This document shows positions 1 through 8,309 of a stretch of 22,709 bases of DNA, one piece after another (position 1 is the first letter of the stretch; each line of letters begins with the position of its first letter). The notes beneath the pieces were generated by a model. The model had not been told where the DNA came from. It did not search any database and worked only from the letters and a program-made list of their open reading frames with translations. The position numbers were made by a program, and so were the translations under genes. This stretch comes from JAKORR01 sp964608495 (GTDB lineage Bacteria > Armatimonadota > Zipacnadia > Zipacnadales > FEN-943), in NCBI GenBank assembly GCA_964608495.1, contig CAZSOQ010000072.1:1-22709 (forward strand). Direction: 5' to 3'.

Positions 1-23
1 CCCTCGGGCGTAGTACGCCGCTG

Positions 24-1646
24 CTACGCCCGGCGGCGCTCCGCAAGGACACCGGGGCGCAGGTCGGGGCCGGGCGTGCTGCGCCCGGCGGCGATGATCT
101 CCTCCAGCAGGCGCCGCATCGCAGCCACGCGGTCGGGCTCGGTGTCGGCCAGGTTGCGGGTCTCGGCCAGGTCGTCGGCGAGGTTGTAGAGCTCGGGGCG
201 TCTAGAGAGAATCAGCTTCCACTCGCCCTGGCGCACGGCGGGCACACCGGCCCAGGAACAACTCACCGCGTGCGGCCGCGGCGATGCTTCCTCACCGCGC
301 AGCAGCGGCAGCAGATTGAAGCTGTCCTCGCCGGCGTCGCGGGGCAAAGTGGCGCCCCAGAGCGCGGCGAGCGTGGCGATAAGGTCGGCCTGGTGGACCA
401 ACTGGTCGCAGACGCTCCCGGGCCGCACCACACCGGGCCAGCGGACGATGAAGGGCACGCGATGGCCGCCCTCCCAGGGATCGAACTTGTAGCCGCGCAG
501 GGGGCCGCTGGGGAAATGGCCCTGGGCCTCGAGCTGCCTGGCGCGGCCAACGTGCGGCGCGAAGCCGTTGTCACTGGTAAACAGTACCAGTGTCTCGTCG
601 GCCACGCCGCTGTGTTCGAGGGCGTCCAGCACCCGGCCGACCATGGCGTCGGCCTCCATAATGAAATCAGCTGCCCGGTTGTTGAGCCCACTCTTGCCAC
701 GCCACTCCTCGTTGACCGCAAGCGGCGCGTGGGGCGCTGTGAGCGGCAGGTAGAGCAGGAAGGGCTGCCCCGCCTGGGCGGATTGCTCGATGAAGGACAC
801 GGCACGGTCGGTGATAGCCGGCAGCACGCCCTCCAAGCGCCAGCCGGGCACCGCCGGGCCGGGCACGGTAGCGAGGGTCTTGGCCACCAACTCGGGCGGG
901 AGGAACTCGCTCGGGATGCCGACGCTGCGGTCGTTCTCCAGAAAGCAGTAGGGCGGCCAGTTGGGCACGTCGGGGCCGAAGTACTGGTCGAACCCGCGAG
1001 TGGTCGGCCCACCCGGGATCGGCCGCGAGAAGATCTCCTGCCAGGCCGCCTGATGCTCGGGAGTCGCGACCTGCGGGGCTTCCCTGCGCCTGAGCGGGCG
1101 CAGGGGACCGAGCAGCTTGCGCTGCTCGGGGCTGACCGGCCAGTCCCAGCCGAGGTGCCACTTGCCGATACAGGCGGTGCGGTAGCCCTGCTGCCCGGCC
1201 AGGCCGGCGATGGTCAGGCGCTCAGGCGCGATCAAAGGAGGGCCGAAGGGGCTGACGATGCCGCCCGGAAGCGGCATCCACCCATGGAACCGCGGGGTTG
1301 GGCAAGACTTTGGTGCGTGCCGGCGGCGTCGTCGCGGTCCCTGGAATCCCTCCCGCCATCGGTAGCGTCCGGCTAGCAGGGCGTACCGCGAGGGCGAGCA
1401 GACGGCTGCTGAGGAGTGCGCATCGGTGAACCGCATCCCTGCTGTGGCCAGGCCATCAATCCGTGGGGTGGGGATCCTGCCGCGCTCGGGGTCGTAGCAG
1501 TGGACGTCCCCGTATCCCAGATCGTCGCACAGCATCACCACGACATTAGGCCGCTGCGTGGCGAGGCCCAATGGTCGGACGCGCGCCAACAGGACAAGAC
1601 CCGCCGCGCCTGCCCCCAACATGCGCAGGAATCCTCGCCGCGTCAT
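24..1646 (-). CDS. Tat-exported arylsulfatase (sulfatase family S1, cysteine type)
   Basis: Predicted to hydrolyse sulfate esters, probably on a polysaccharide, outside the cytoplasm. The N-terminus MTRRGFLRMLG plus a hydrophobic stretch is a twin-arginine signal. Family motifs run in order: CDDLGYGD (metal-binding Asp41/Asp42), CSPSR at residues 83-87 (Cys83 is the residue converted to formylglycine), GKWHLG (Lys162, His164), APHAPL, FTSDNG (second metal pair), and a C-terminal segment ending LYNLADDLAETRNLA, usual for arylsulfatase A-like enzymes. Length (540 aa) is normal. An ATG four codons upstream (1658) is also open. I prefer 1646 because the promoter at 1672-1701 would leave ATG 1658 almost no leader and because the Tat motif then starts the protein. 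Odd: about 30 residues (99-128) rich in Arg and Pro lie where relatives are short. Divergent from the gene at 1918; its maturation enzyme is not in the window. Confidence 0.93.
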   Translation of the reverse strand: MTRRGFLRMLGAGAAGLVLLARVRPLGLATQRPNVVVMLCDDLGYGDVHCYDPERGRIPTPRIDGLATAGMRFTDAHSSAAVCSPSRYALLAGRYRWREGFQGPRRRRRHAPKSCPTPRFHGWMPLPGGIVSPFGPPLIAPERLTIAGLAGQQGYRTACIGKWHLGWDWPVSPEQRKLLGPLRPLRRREAPQVATPEHQAAWQEIFSRPIPGGPTTRGFDQYFGPDVPNWPPYCFLENDRSVGIPSEFLPPELVAKTLATVPGPAVPGWRLEGVLPAITDRAVSFIEQSAQAGQPFLLYLPLTAPHAPLAVNEEWRGKSGLNNRAADFIMEADAMVGRVLDALEHSGVADETLVLFTSDNGFAPHVGRARQLEAQGHFPSGPLRGYKFDPWEGGHRVPFIVRWPGVVRPGSVCDQLVHQADLIATLAALWGATLPRDAGEDSFNLLPLLRGEEASPRPHAVSCSWAGVPAVRQGEWKLILSRRPELYNLADDLAETRNLADTEPDRVAAMRRLLEEIIAAGRSTPGPDLRPGVLAERRRA

Positions 1647-1671
1647 CGCTCGTCGCATCCCTCGGGAGTTG

Positions 1672-1701
1672 AGTATACTCCGGGGGGGTTCGGCGTTTCA
1701 A
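1672..1701 (-). promoter_or_regulatory. Sigma70-type promoter for the sulfatase gene
   Basis: Reading the minus strand, TTGAAA (1701-1696) and TATACT (1677-1672) are separated by 18 bases. Both are close to the consensus and stand out in very GC-rich DNA. Transcription would begin near 1665, only about 20 bases before ATG 1646. The region 1702-1917 up to the divergent gene shows no second convincing promoter. Confidence 0.6.
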
Positions 1702-1917
1702 GTACCTTCTGCAGAAAGGGTCTTGGCGGTAGCTCCTGGGGTTGGCGCCTGAGTGGGCCGCGCGGCAGGGCCAGGCGCGGACCGCGAGGCCAAAGCCTTG
1801 TCCTGCATGAGACGCTGCCGGGGCGGGCTTCGCCTGGCGCCGCCAGTGCAGGACTAGCGCTCACATGCCGCGAAGGGAAGGCCGGCGCCCCGAGAGTGCG
1901 CCAAGGGAGGTCCGAGC

Positions 1918-3870
1918 ATGAGTGCGGCTTCGCGCACCGGTCCGTGGCTGGTCTGCGCGCCCCTCTTACTTGCCAGCGTCGCTGCCCCCGCGGCCGAGGA
2001 GCCCGCCGCGCCGTCCCTGCCCATCGCCGCTCCGGCGGAGGGGACGGGGTGGCTCATCGTAGAGGCCGAGGACCCGCAGCTCTGTCAGGCTGCGGGCGAC
2101 GCCGCTTTGATACACTTCCCTCCTCAGGACGTCATGGTCCTGGGGCCGGAGGCGTCGCTCACCCTTTCCTTCGACGCTCGCGCCGTCTACCTGCGCCTGC
2201 CGCTCGAGTTCACGGCCCCGGGGCCGGGGTACGGCCTGGGCTGTGATCCTGGGGCGAAGCTGCGGTGTTCCGTTGACGGTCGGGTGGTGGCCGAGGTGTT
2301 CCCCTTCCGCATGCCGCGCGAGTTCCCGCTGGCGGAGGACCTGGCCCCGGGCCGCCACACGCTCCGGGTGGAGGCCGTGGGCGCGACCTGCGCGGTGGAC
2401 GGGTTCCGCATAGCTCAGGGACCGCTGGCCCGCATCCAGGGGTCGATCAGCGCCGACATCTACTCGGAGCTTCTCGTTGACGTCCGCGCGGAGGTGTTCG
2501 ACGGGACGGGCCTCGTGCGGACCGAGTACGTGCGCACGCCCCACGACGGCGGCTCCTTCCAGCTCCTGGGCCTGGCACCGGGGACCTACCGCCTCCTCCT
2601 CACCGCCGCCGGCTGGGAGCCGCTCGACGTCCCGGCCGTGACAGTCGAGCGCGAGGGCGCGGTGGTGGACCTCGGCGTGCTGGTGCTGCGGCGGTCCAGG
2701 TGGGCGCGCGCCCAGTCCTGGTACGGGGACGCCGCTCCCCGTTTCGGGCGCACGGTCAACGTGGCTCCCGGCGGGTCCTTCCGCACGCGGGTCTTCCTGT
2801 CCAGCCGCACGGTCCCGGGTGCGCGGCTCAGGAGCCGGTTCAAGACCGTCGCCCTGAAGGTGGAGGACGTTCGCCCGGAGGACTTCGGACGCTGGAACGA
2901 CGTCGGCCTGGCGACGTTCACCGTGCCCGCCGACGCCCCCATGGACATGTACGCGCTCGAGATCGGCGGCCGGTTCCTCCCCCAGGCGGTCTGCGTGCGC
3001 GAACCACTCCCGGAGCGGTTCTTCCTCGCCGGGGTCAGCCACGTCCACGTCTGGGGCCAGCGGGCGAGCGAACGCATGGTGCGAATGGCGGAGACGGCGC
3101 AGCTCGCCGGCGCCCGAGCGTTCCTGATGGCGAACGAGGTGAACCCGGCCTACATCGTCGGCGCCTTGATGGACCTGCGGATCCCCTACGCGGTGTGTCG
3201 GGGCAACCACATGATGGGACGCTGGTCCGACTTCTTCGGCTGGGGCTGCACGGCCTGCGACGACGGCCCGATGCGTCTGGCGACCTTCGGCGGGTTCCCG
3301 TACGAGTCGTGGGCCGAGCCCCGGGAGCTCCTGCGCGAGCGGCCGGAGGCCACCTGCCGGCTGCTGTTGTGCTACGAGGGGTTCGCTCCGCTCGACCTGA
3401 TCCGCGACGAAGCCGTGGACATCCTGTTCGACGGGCACACCGACGATCCGCACCCGGACAGTGCTCAGTTCCCGAGGGGGACGCTGAAGTTCCGCGCACC
3501 GGGGGGCCTCAACATCCGCTGGATCCCGATGACGCGCACCGGGCTGGACCCGTCCGTGAGCACGGACGCGGGTATCCCGATCCTGGGGCTCCCATACGAC
3601 GGGCCCGCCCCCCTGCGGGTCGAGTTCGCCCAGGCCAACGACGGGACCGCGGAGGCGAACACGGCGCGGATCACCAATGAGACGATGGTGCGGTTCCCGA
3701 CGGCCCGCGTGCGCCTCGTGATGAAGGGCGGCCGGTACGAGGTGACGGGCGGGGAAGTGCTGCAGGCGTTCGATTCGGATGACGGCGCCCTCCGGGTGAT
3801 AGATGTGCAGGCGGAGGTCCCGCCGAAGAGCGAGACGGTGGTGGTCTGCCGGCGGGCCGGCGGGCCGTGA
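1918..3870 (+). CDS. Secreted carbohydrate-binding / metallophosphoesterase-like protein
   Basis: A 650-residue exported protein of uncertain activity. Residues 1-26 are a signal peptide (hydrophobic core, Ala-rich cleavage region). Residues about 45-165 look like a beta-sandwich ligand-binding module (VEAEDPQ start, GRHTLRVEAVG near its end). Residues about 170-255 resemble a carboxypeptidase regulatory-like domain (SFQLLGLAPGTYRLLLTAAGW). The C-terminal half has spaced motifs recalling calcineurin-type phosphoesterases: SHVHV at 374-378, GNH at 429-431 and DGHTDD at 505-510. The first motif lacks the usual Asp (D-x-H), so catalysis is doubtful. The start has an excellent ribosome site, GGGAGG about 7 bases before ATG. 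The next gene follows after 56 bases, so the two may be co-transcribed. Domain names are inferred by eye; the coding call itself is secure. Confidence 0.82.
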   Translation: MSAASRTGPWLVCAPLLLASVAAPAAEEPAAPSLPIAAPAEGTGWLIVEAEDPQLCQAAGDAALIHFPPQDVMVLGPEASLTLSFDARAVYLRLPLEFTAPGPGYGLGCDPGAKLRCSVDGRVVAEVFPFRMPREFPLAEDLAPGRHTLRVEAVGATCAVDGFRIAQGPLARIQGSISADIYSELLVDVRAEVFDGTGLVRTEYVRTPHDGGSFQLLGLAPGTYRLLLTAAGWEPLDVPAVTVEREGAVVDLGVLVLRRSRWARAQSWYGDAAPRFGRTVNVAPGGSFRTRVFLSSRTVPGARLRSRFKTVALKVEDVRPEDFGRWNDVGLATFTVPADAPMDMYALEIGGRFLPQAVCVREPLPERFFLAGVSHVHVWGQRASERMVRMAETAQLAGARAFLMANEVNPAYIVGALMDLRIPYAVCRGNHMMGRWSDFFGWGCTACDDGPMRLATFGGFPYESWAEPRELLRERPEATCRLLLCYEGFAPLDLIRDEAVDILFDGHTDDPHPDSAQFPRGTLKFRAPGGLNIRWIPMTRTGLDPSVSTDAGIPILGLPYDGPAPLRVEFAQANDGTAEANTARITNETMVRFPTARVRLVMKGGRYEVTGGEVLQAFDSDDGALRVIDVQAEVPPKSETVVVCRRAGGP

Positions 3871-3926
3871 AGCCGGGCGGGGCGTGACCGCAACCGATAG
3901 TCGCGAGAGGAGGAACGGCTGCTCCC

Positions 3927-5945
3927 ATGCAGACGGCGCTTTTCGATGCCATTCTGATCACGGTGGTGCTGGCTGTCGGCGTGGTGTGGGTGTGCAACCG
4001 CCTACGGGTGCCGGCCATCGTCGGCTTTCTGCTCAGCGGGGCCCTAGCCGGTCCCGATGGCCTCGGCCTGGTCGGCTCGGCGGAGGAAGTGGAGGCGCTG
4101 GCGGAGATCGGCGTCATCCTGCTCCTGTTCACGATCGGCGTGGAGTTCTCCCTGCGGCGCATCTTCGAGATCCGCCGGCTGGTGGTTGTGGGTGGCGCTG
4201 TACAGGTGGGGCTCACCATCGGGGCCGTATGGGCCCTAGCACGAGCTGCCGGCCTGTCCGCGCCCCAGTGCCTGTTCCTGGGCTTCCTGGCCTCGCTGAG
4301 CAGCACCGCCATCGTGCTCAAAGTGCTCCAGGAACGTGGGGAAGTAGACAGCCCGCACGGGCGAGCGCTGCTGGGCATACTGGTCTTCCAGGACATCATC
4401 GTGGTGCCGATGATGCTGATCACGCCGCAGCTGGGCGGCGGAGCTTTCCCGGGCGCGTCCGGCCTGCTGTGGCTGCTGGCGAAGGCTGTGGTGGTGGTGG
4501 GCTTGATGCTGGTGGCGGCCCGCTGGGCTGTACCCGCGGTGCTGTACCAGGTGGCGCGGACGCGCAGCCGGGAGCTTTTCCTGCTGACCATCGTCATCAC
4601 GTGTCTCGTGGCTGCGAGGGCGACCTACGCCGTGGGTTTGTCCCTGGCACTGGGGGCCTTCCTTGCCGGCCTCGCCGTGTCCGAGTCCGAGTACAGCCAC
4701 CACACCCTGGGCGGGATCCTGCCGCTGCGGGACATCTTCACGAGCTTCTTTTTCATCTCCATGGGGATGCTGCTGGACCTGGGCTATCTCGCAAGCAACC
4801 TGGCGTGGGTGCTCGGCGTGGCCGTGGGGGTGATGGTCTTGAAGGCTCTCCCGGCCACCGCCGCTGGACTGCTGCTGGGGTTGCCGCTGAGGACGTCCGT
4901 GATTGCCGGCATCTCCCTGGCGCAGGTGGGGGAGTTCTCCTTCATCCTGTCGAAGGAGGGGATTGATGCGGGGCTGCTCGGGGAGGATCTCAGCCAGCTG
5001 TTCTTTGCGGGCTCGATTGTGACCATGAGCGCCGCGCCCTTCATGATCCCCGCCTCGGTGCGAGTAGCGCAGGCCGTCTGTCGGCTGCGCCTCGTCCGGC
5101 GCCTGGCCGACCGCCGGGACCCCTTCGAGATCGAGGAGGCTGAGGCCTGGCGGGACCACCTGGTCGTTGTGGGCTTCGGGCTCAATGGGCGGAACGTGGC
5201 CCGCGCGGCCAAGCTGGCTGGCATCCCCTACATGGTGCTGGAGATGAACGCCGACACGGTGCGCGAGCGGCGGCGGCTTGGCGAGCCCATCTACTACGGG
5301 GACGCGACGCGCGAGGCGGTTCTGCGCCATGCGCATGTGCAGGACGCCCGCGCTGTAGTCGTGGCGATCAACGACCCTGCGGCGACGCGGGCCATCACGC
5401 GGGCGGTCAAGGAGATCAACCCAGCCGTGCATCTGCTCGTGCGCACCCGCTACGTCGCGGAGATGGCCCCCTTGTACGAGCTGGGCGCCGATGAGGTGAT
5501 CCCTGAGGAGTTCGAGACCTCCGTGGAGATCTTCTCGCGGGTGCTGGCAGCGTGGCTGGTGCCGGAGGAAGAGATCAGCGCGATGGCCACGTCTCTGCGA
5601 GCCGAGGGCTATGAGGCCCTCCGCGCGCCGGCTACGCGGCCGGCGCAGGGAGCCTGCGCGGCGGTGAACCTGACTGGGGTCGAGATCCGCCCGGTTAGGC
5701 TTCCGGAAGACTCCCCGTGGGCCGAGAAGACGCTCGTCGAGCTGGGCCTACGCATGAACTACCGCGTGACCGTGGTCGCCGTCCGCCGTGGGGAGGAGAT
5801 GATCGTCAACCCCGACGGGAGCTTCCGGCTGCGCGGGGAGGACGTGGTTGTGCTCCTCGGCACGCCTGCCGACATCGGACACTCGGCCGCCGTGGCAGTC
5901 GGCGTGACCAGGGCGGGCCATGCCGACGGCCGAGCGGATCGCTGA
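3927..5945 (+). CDS. CPA2-family cation/proton antiporter with TrkA-N and TrkA-C domains (Kef-type)
   Basis: An inner-membrane monovalent cation/H+ antiporter or potassium efflux protein, 672 aa. Residues 1-385 hold about twelve hydrophobic helices with family motifs: FQD at 154-156 in the transport helix, LALGAFLAGLAVSESEYSHH, and LRDIFTSFFFISMGMLLDL. A cytoplasmic TrkA-N (RCK) domain follows, with the nucleotide-binding GFGLNG at 416-421 and the YYGDATREAVLRHA segment. A TrkA-C domain fills the last 80 residues (about 590-660) and ends in a typical VVLLGTPADI strand. This arrangement matches YbaL/KefB-like proteins; no separate Kef accessory oxidoreductase is seen. AGGAGG lies about 13 bases before ATG, a long spacing, but no better start is visible. 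Probably osmotic or pH homeostasis; which ion it moves cannot be read from sequence. Confidence 0.93.
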   Translation: MQTALFDAILITVVLAVGVVWVCNRLRVPAIVGFLLSGALAGPDGLGLVGSAEEVEALAEIGVILLLFTIGVEFSLRRIFEIRRLVVVGGAVQVGLTIGAVWALARAAGLSAPQCLFLGFLASLSSTAIVLKVLQERGEVDSPHGRALLGILVFQDIIVVPMMLITPQLGGGAFPGASGLLWLLAKAVVVVGLMLVAARWAVPAVLYQVARTRSRELFLLTIVITCLVAARATYAVGLSLALGAFLAGLAVSESEYSHHTLGGILPLRDIFTSFFFISMGMLLDLGYLASNLAWVLGVAVGVMVLKALPATAAGLLLGLPLRTSVIAGISLAQVGEFSFILSKEGIDAGLLGEDLSQLFFAGSIVTMSAAPFMIPASVRVAQAVCRLRLVRRLADRRDPFEIEEAEAWRDHLVVVGFGLNGRNVARAAKLAGIPYMVLEMNADTVRERRRLGEPIYYGDATREAVLRHAHVQDARAVVVAINDPAATRAITRAVKEINPAVHLLVRTRYVAEMAPLYELGADEVIPEEFETSVEIFSRVLAAWLVPEEEISAMATSLRAEGYEALRAPATRPAQGACAAVNLTGVEIRPVRLPEDSPWAEKTLVELGLRMNYRVTVVAVRRGEEMIVNPDGSFRLRGEDVVVLLGTPADIGHSAAVAVGVTRAGHADGRADR

Positions 5946-6008
5946 GCAAAGGACCGCGCGCCCGCTTGCTGCCGCTGTCGCCGGCCCCGGGGAGCGGGCG
6001 CCAGGCGG

Positions 6009-6037
6009 TTGTGCCATCACCCAAGCCTTGGTACTAT
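6009..6037 (+). promoter_or_regulatory. Extended -10 promoter for the small membrane protein / kinase unit
   Basis: TTGTGC (6009-6014), a 17-base spacer, then TGG immediately before TACTAT (6032-6037). The TG-n extension and the five-of-six match to TATAAT make this a credible promoter. It would give a leader of about 130 nt before ATG 6174. That leader holds a small potential hairpin (CCCGAG/CTCGGG near 6061-6080). Confidence 0.5.
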
Positions 6038-6173
6038 CTCGTCCTATCGCCGGTGGGGCACCCGAGGAGTGGAGCTCGGGCGAGCGGTCTGCCCAGCGAG
6101 GGCCACGCGAGGCGTGCCGTCATGGGAAGGGGACGCCGGTGACGGTTGCGTGCTGTGCGGGAGGAGGACTGCC

Positions 6174-6479
6174 ATGTATGTAGACATCGCCGAACTGGTG
6201 CAGCTGGGCGGGCTGATGGTGCTGGTCTACCTGCTTGGGCTGCGCTGGCGGCAGATTATCGCTCACCCCGGCCTGGGTGTGCCCTGTGCCGCCACCGTGC
6301 TCTCGCTGCTCGTGTCGGGGGTAGCTGCCCTGGTCGTGGCAGGCAGCAGGTCAGCTCTGGGGACAGGTGCGGGGTCGGCCCTGGTCCAGGTCGCGAATCT
6401 GGCCGCGAAGGTGGCGGCGATGTGGTGGATGGTGGGTCTGGCCCGGTGGCGAGGTGACACCCTTGACGCTGGTGCTTGA
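6174..6479 (+). CDS. Small three-helix membrane protein upstream of a histidine kinase
   Basis: A 101-residue protein with three hydrophobic segments (about residues 8-22, 34-55 and 70-86), separated by short basic loops and ending in a polar tail. I do not recognise a named family. The start is clear: GGGAGGAGG lies six bases before ATG, and longer in-frame starts lack such a site. Its 3' end overlaps the kinase gene, and the ribosome site of the kinase lies inside this reading frame, so translation is probably coupled. The pairing suggests a membrane partner or sensor subunit for the kinase, which itself has almost no extracytoplasmic domain. That role is inference from position only. Confidence 0.75.
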   Translation: MYVDIAELVQLGGLMVLVYLLGLRWRQIIAHPGLGVPCAATVLSLLVSGVAALVVAGSRSALGTGAGSALVQVANLAAKVAAMWWMVGLARWRGDTLDAGA

Positions 6480-8136
6480 TATCCTGGGGTTTGGCGCGGC
6501 GGTGGCCGTGCTGGCGGTGGCGGCCCATACGAGGCTGAGCCGGGGGACGGCGATCCCGCGCCCGGCGATCGGTCTGATCCTTGTAGCTGTGGTATGGGTC
6601 CTGGTTGGTCTGGGCACCTATCTCAGGGCTGCCGGGGTCGTGGATACCCTGGCGGCCTCCGCAGGGTACCTGACCATCCTCATTCCCGTGCTGCTGCTGC
6701 TGGTGATCTACGGCTGCGTGTACGAGGAGGAACTGGTGCGCCGGCGCTTGCTGCTGGAGTACCTGGCGGACACGATCCGGGTGCTGCCGGTGGCGGTGGT
6801 GGGCCTGGACAAGGCGGGCCGGGTGATGTTCTGGAACGCGGCGGCCGCGAGCCTGCTGGGTCTGCCCGAGGCACGAGACCCCCTGCCGCGGGGGACGATG
6901 GAGCCGGGTCCGCGCGTGGTCGAGGCCCTGGGGCTGCTGGAATCGCCCCTGGCCGAGAGCTGGCGTGGGGAAGTGACGGTGGAGAGGGAGGAGGGGCAGA
7001 GAAGGGCGCTGCTAGTGGCCTGCACCCCGATCGAGGAGTCCTCGATCTGTGGCGAGACGGCTCTGGTCTGCGCAGCGGACCTGAGCCTGCAGGTGCACCT
7101 CCAGCAGCAGGTGTGGCACCTGCAGAGGCTCGACAGCCTGGCGCTGCTCGCAGCGGGAGTGGCTCACGACTTCAACAATCTGCTCATGGCGATCTCGGGC
7201 TTCGCGAGCCTGCTGCTGGCGCGGCACCCCGAGCCCGAGCAGGTTCACCCTCTGGAGGCTATCCAGGATGCGACGGAGCGGGGCGCCGGCGTCACGCGGC
7301 AGCTACTGGCCTTCGCCCGCGAGAGGCAGCCGGTGATCGAGAGCGTCAGCCTGGCCGCGGTTGTGGACGGGGTGCTGGGTCTGCTGCGGGAGACGCTCAC
7401 GCCGCGGGTGCGGATCCTGGCGGACGTTGCCGAAGACCTGCCGGAGGTGCTAGCCGACCCCGGCCAGGTGCACCAGGTGCTGGTGAACCTGGCCCTGAAC
7501 TCGCGGGACGCCATGCCCGAAGGCGGGGAGCTGCGGATCACGGCGCGGAGGCTTTCGTCCGCCGAGCCCGGCGCGGACGGGTATGTGGACTTGGAGCCGG
7601 GGGAGTACGTGGAGCTGTGCGTGAGCGACACGGGCGAGGGCATCCAGCCCTGCCACCTGCCGCGGATCTTCGATCCCTTCTTCACGACGAGAGGCGTGGG
7701 GCGGAACACGGGCCTGGGGCTGTCGGTGGTCCACGGCATCGTGAGAGCGCACGGCGGCGACATCCAGGTGAGCAGCGTGCCGGAACAGGGGACGACCTTC
7801 CGGATCGCCCTGCCCGTGAGCGAGTGCGCCGAGCCGCTCGTGGAGCGAGAGGCTGCGCGGAGGCCGGGCCGGGGCATCGTGCTTGTGGTCGAGGACGAGG
7901 AGGCCATCACGGTCCTGTGGAGCACGGACAGGGCCCTGCCATCCCTCCGGATCACGCTGCCGGGCGCCGCGACGCTGGTGGACCTCATGGGCAACAGCCG
8001 GTCTCTTGCGGCGGGCCGCTGTGAGCTCGACCTCAGCGAGTCCCCCGTCTTCCTGCGGGCGCGGGGCGGTGTGGAGGCGTGGGCGGCCGCTCTGCGCGAC
8101 GCCGAGTCCCCGGGGGCTCCGCCCGTGGAGGGCTGA
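6463..8136 (+). CDS. Membrane PAS histidine kinase with a truncated receiver fused to a hydrolase-like tail
   Basis: A sensor histidine kinase, 557 aa from TTG 6463; GAGGTG ends six bases upstream. GTG 6454 and GTG 6472 are alternatives. Residues 1-90 carry about three membrane helices. A PAS-like domain begins near residue 105 (LPVAVVGLDKAGRVMFWNAA). The phosphoacceptor is His235 in VAHDFNNLL, typical of kinases of hybrid systems. The ATPase domain shows Asn346 (N box), DTGEGI with Asp389, FDPFFTTR and GLGLSVVHGIV. After a linker, GIVLVVEDEEAI (7873-7908) is the first strand and acidic pair of a receiver domain, but no phosphoacceptor Asp or later strand follows. From 7909 the sequence (LWSTD, LPGAATLVDLMGN, ELDLSESPVFLRA) resembles the C-terminal end of secreted glycoside hydrolases. 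The kinase core looks intact, so it may still work. The receiver is not functional. Confidence 0.88.
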   Translation: MTLVLDILGFGAAVAVLAVAAHTRLSRGTAIPRPAIGLILVAVVWVLVGLGTYLRAAGVVDTLAASAGYLTILIPVLLLLVIYGCVYEEELVRRRLLLEYLADTIRVLPVAVVGLDKAGRVMFWNAAAASLLGLPEARDPLPRGTMEPGPRVVEALGLLESPLAESWRGEVTVEREEGQRRALLVACTPIEESSICGETALVCAADLSLQVHLQQQVWHLQRLDSLALLAAGVAHDFNNLLMAISGFASLLLARHPEPEQVHPLEAIQDATERGAGVTRQLLAFARERQPVIESVSLAAVVDGVLGLLRETLTPRVRILADVAEDLPEVLADPGQVHQVLVNLALNSRDAMPEGGELRITARRLSSAEPGADGYVDLEPGEYVELCVSDTGEGIQPCHLPRIFDPFFTTRGVGRNTGLGLSVVHGIVRAHGGDIQVSSVPEQGTTFRIALPVSECAEPLVEREAARRPGRGIVLVVEDEEAITVLWSTDRALPSLRITLPGAATLVDLMGNSRSLAAGRCELDLSESPVFLRARGGVEAWAAALRDAESPGAPPVEG

Positions 8137-8163
8137 GCGCGTCCGCCGAGCGCGTTCACGGCC

Positions 8164-8184
8164 GCCGTCCGCGCCGTGGACGGC
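8164..8184 (+). terminator. Possible terminator hairpin after the kinase gene
   Basis: GCCGTCC and GGACGGC form a 7-bp stem around a 7-base loop, 27 bases after the kinase stop. There is no T-run after it, so an intrinsic terminator is only a weak suggestion. It lies between that stop and the next promoter. Confidence 0.25.
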
Positions 8185-8238
8185 ACGTCCGGGGCACAAA
8201 GGGGCGGGCGCATGGTACCCGGCCCTCCGAAGGTCAGG

Positions 8239-8244
8239 TATAAT
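8239..8244 (+). promoter_or_regulatory. TATAAT -10 box for the small membrane protein at 8310
   Basis: A perfect TATAAT in GC-rich intergenic DNA, 65 bases before ATG 8310. No good -35 hexamer is seen at 16-18 bases spacing; the sequence there is TACCCG. A promoter is likely but its strength is unclear. Confidence 0.45.
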
Positions 8245-8309
8245 GCGGGCTGGGCCACGAAGCTCCTCGGGCGATGGAGGCGAATGCCGACCCAGGTGAG
8301 GGAGCAGCG

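Noticed and set aside
1416..2246. 276-codon plus-strand frame across the divergent intergenic region
   Set aside because: It overlaps the sulfatase start and the signal-peptide gene at 1918 in another frame and shows no protein-like pattern.
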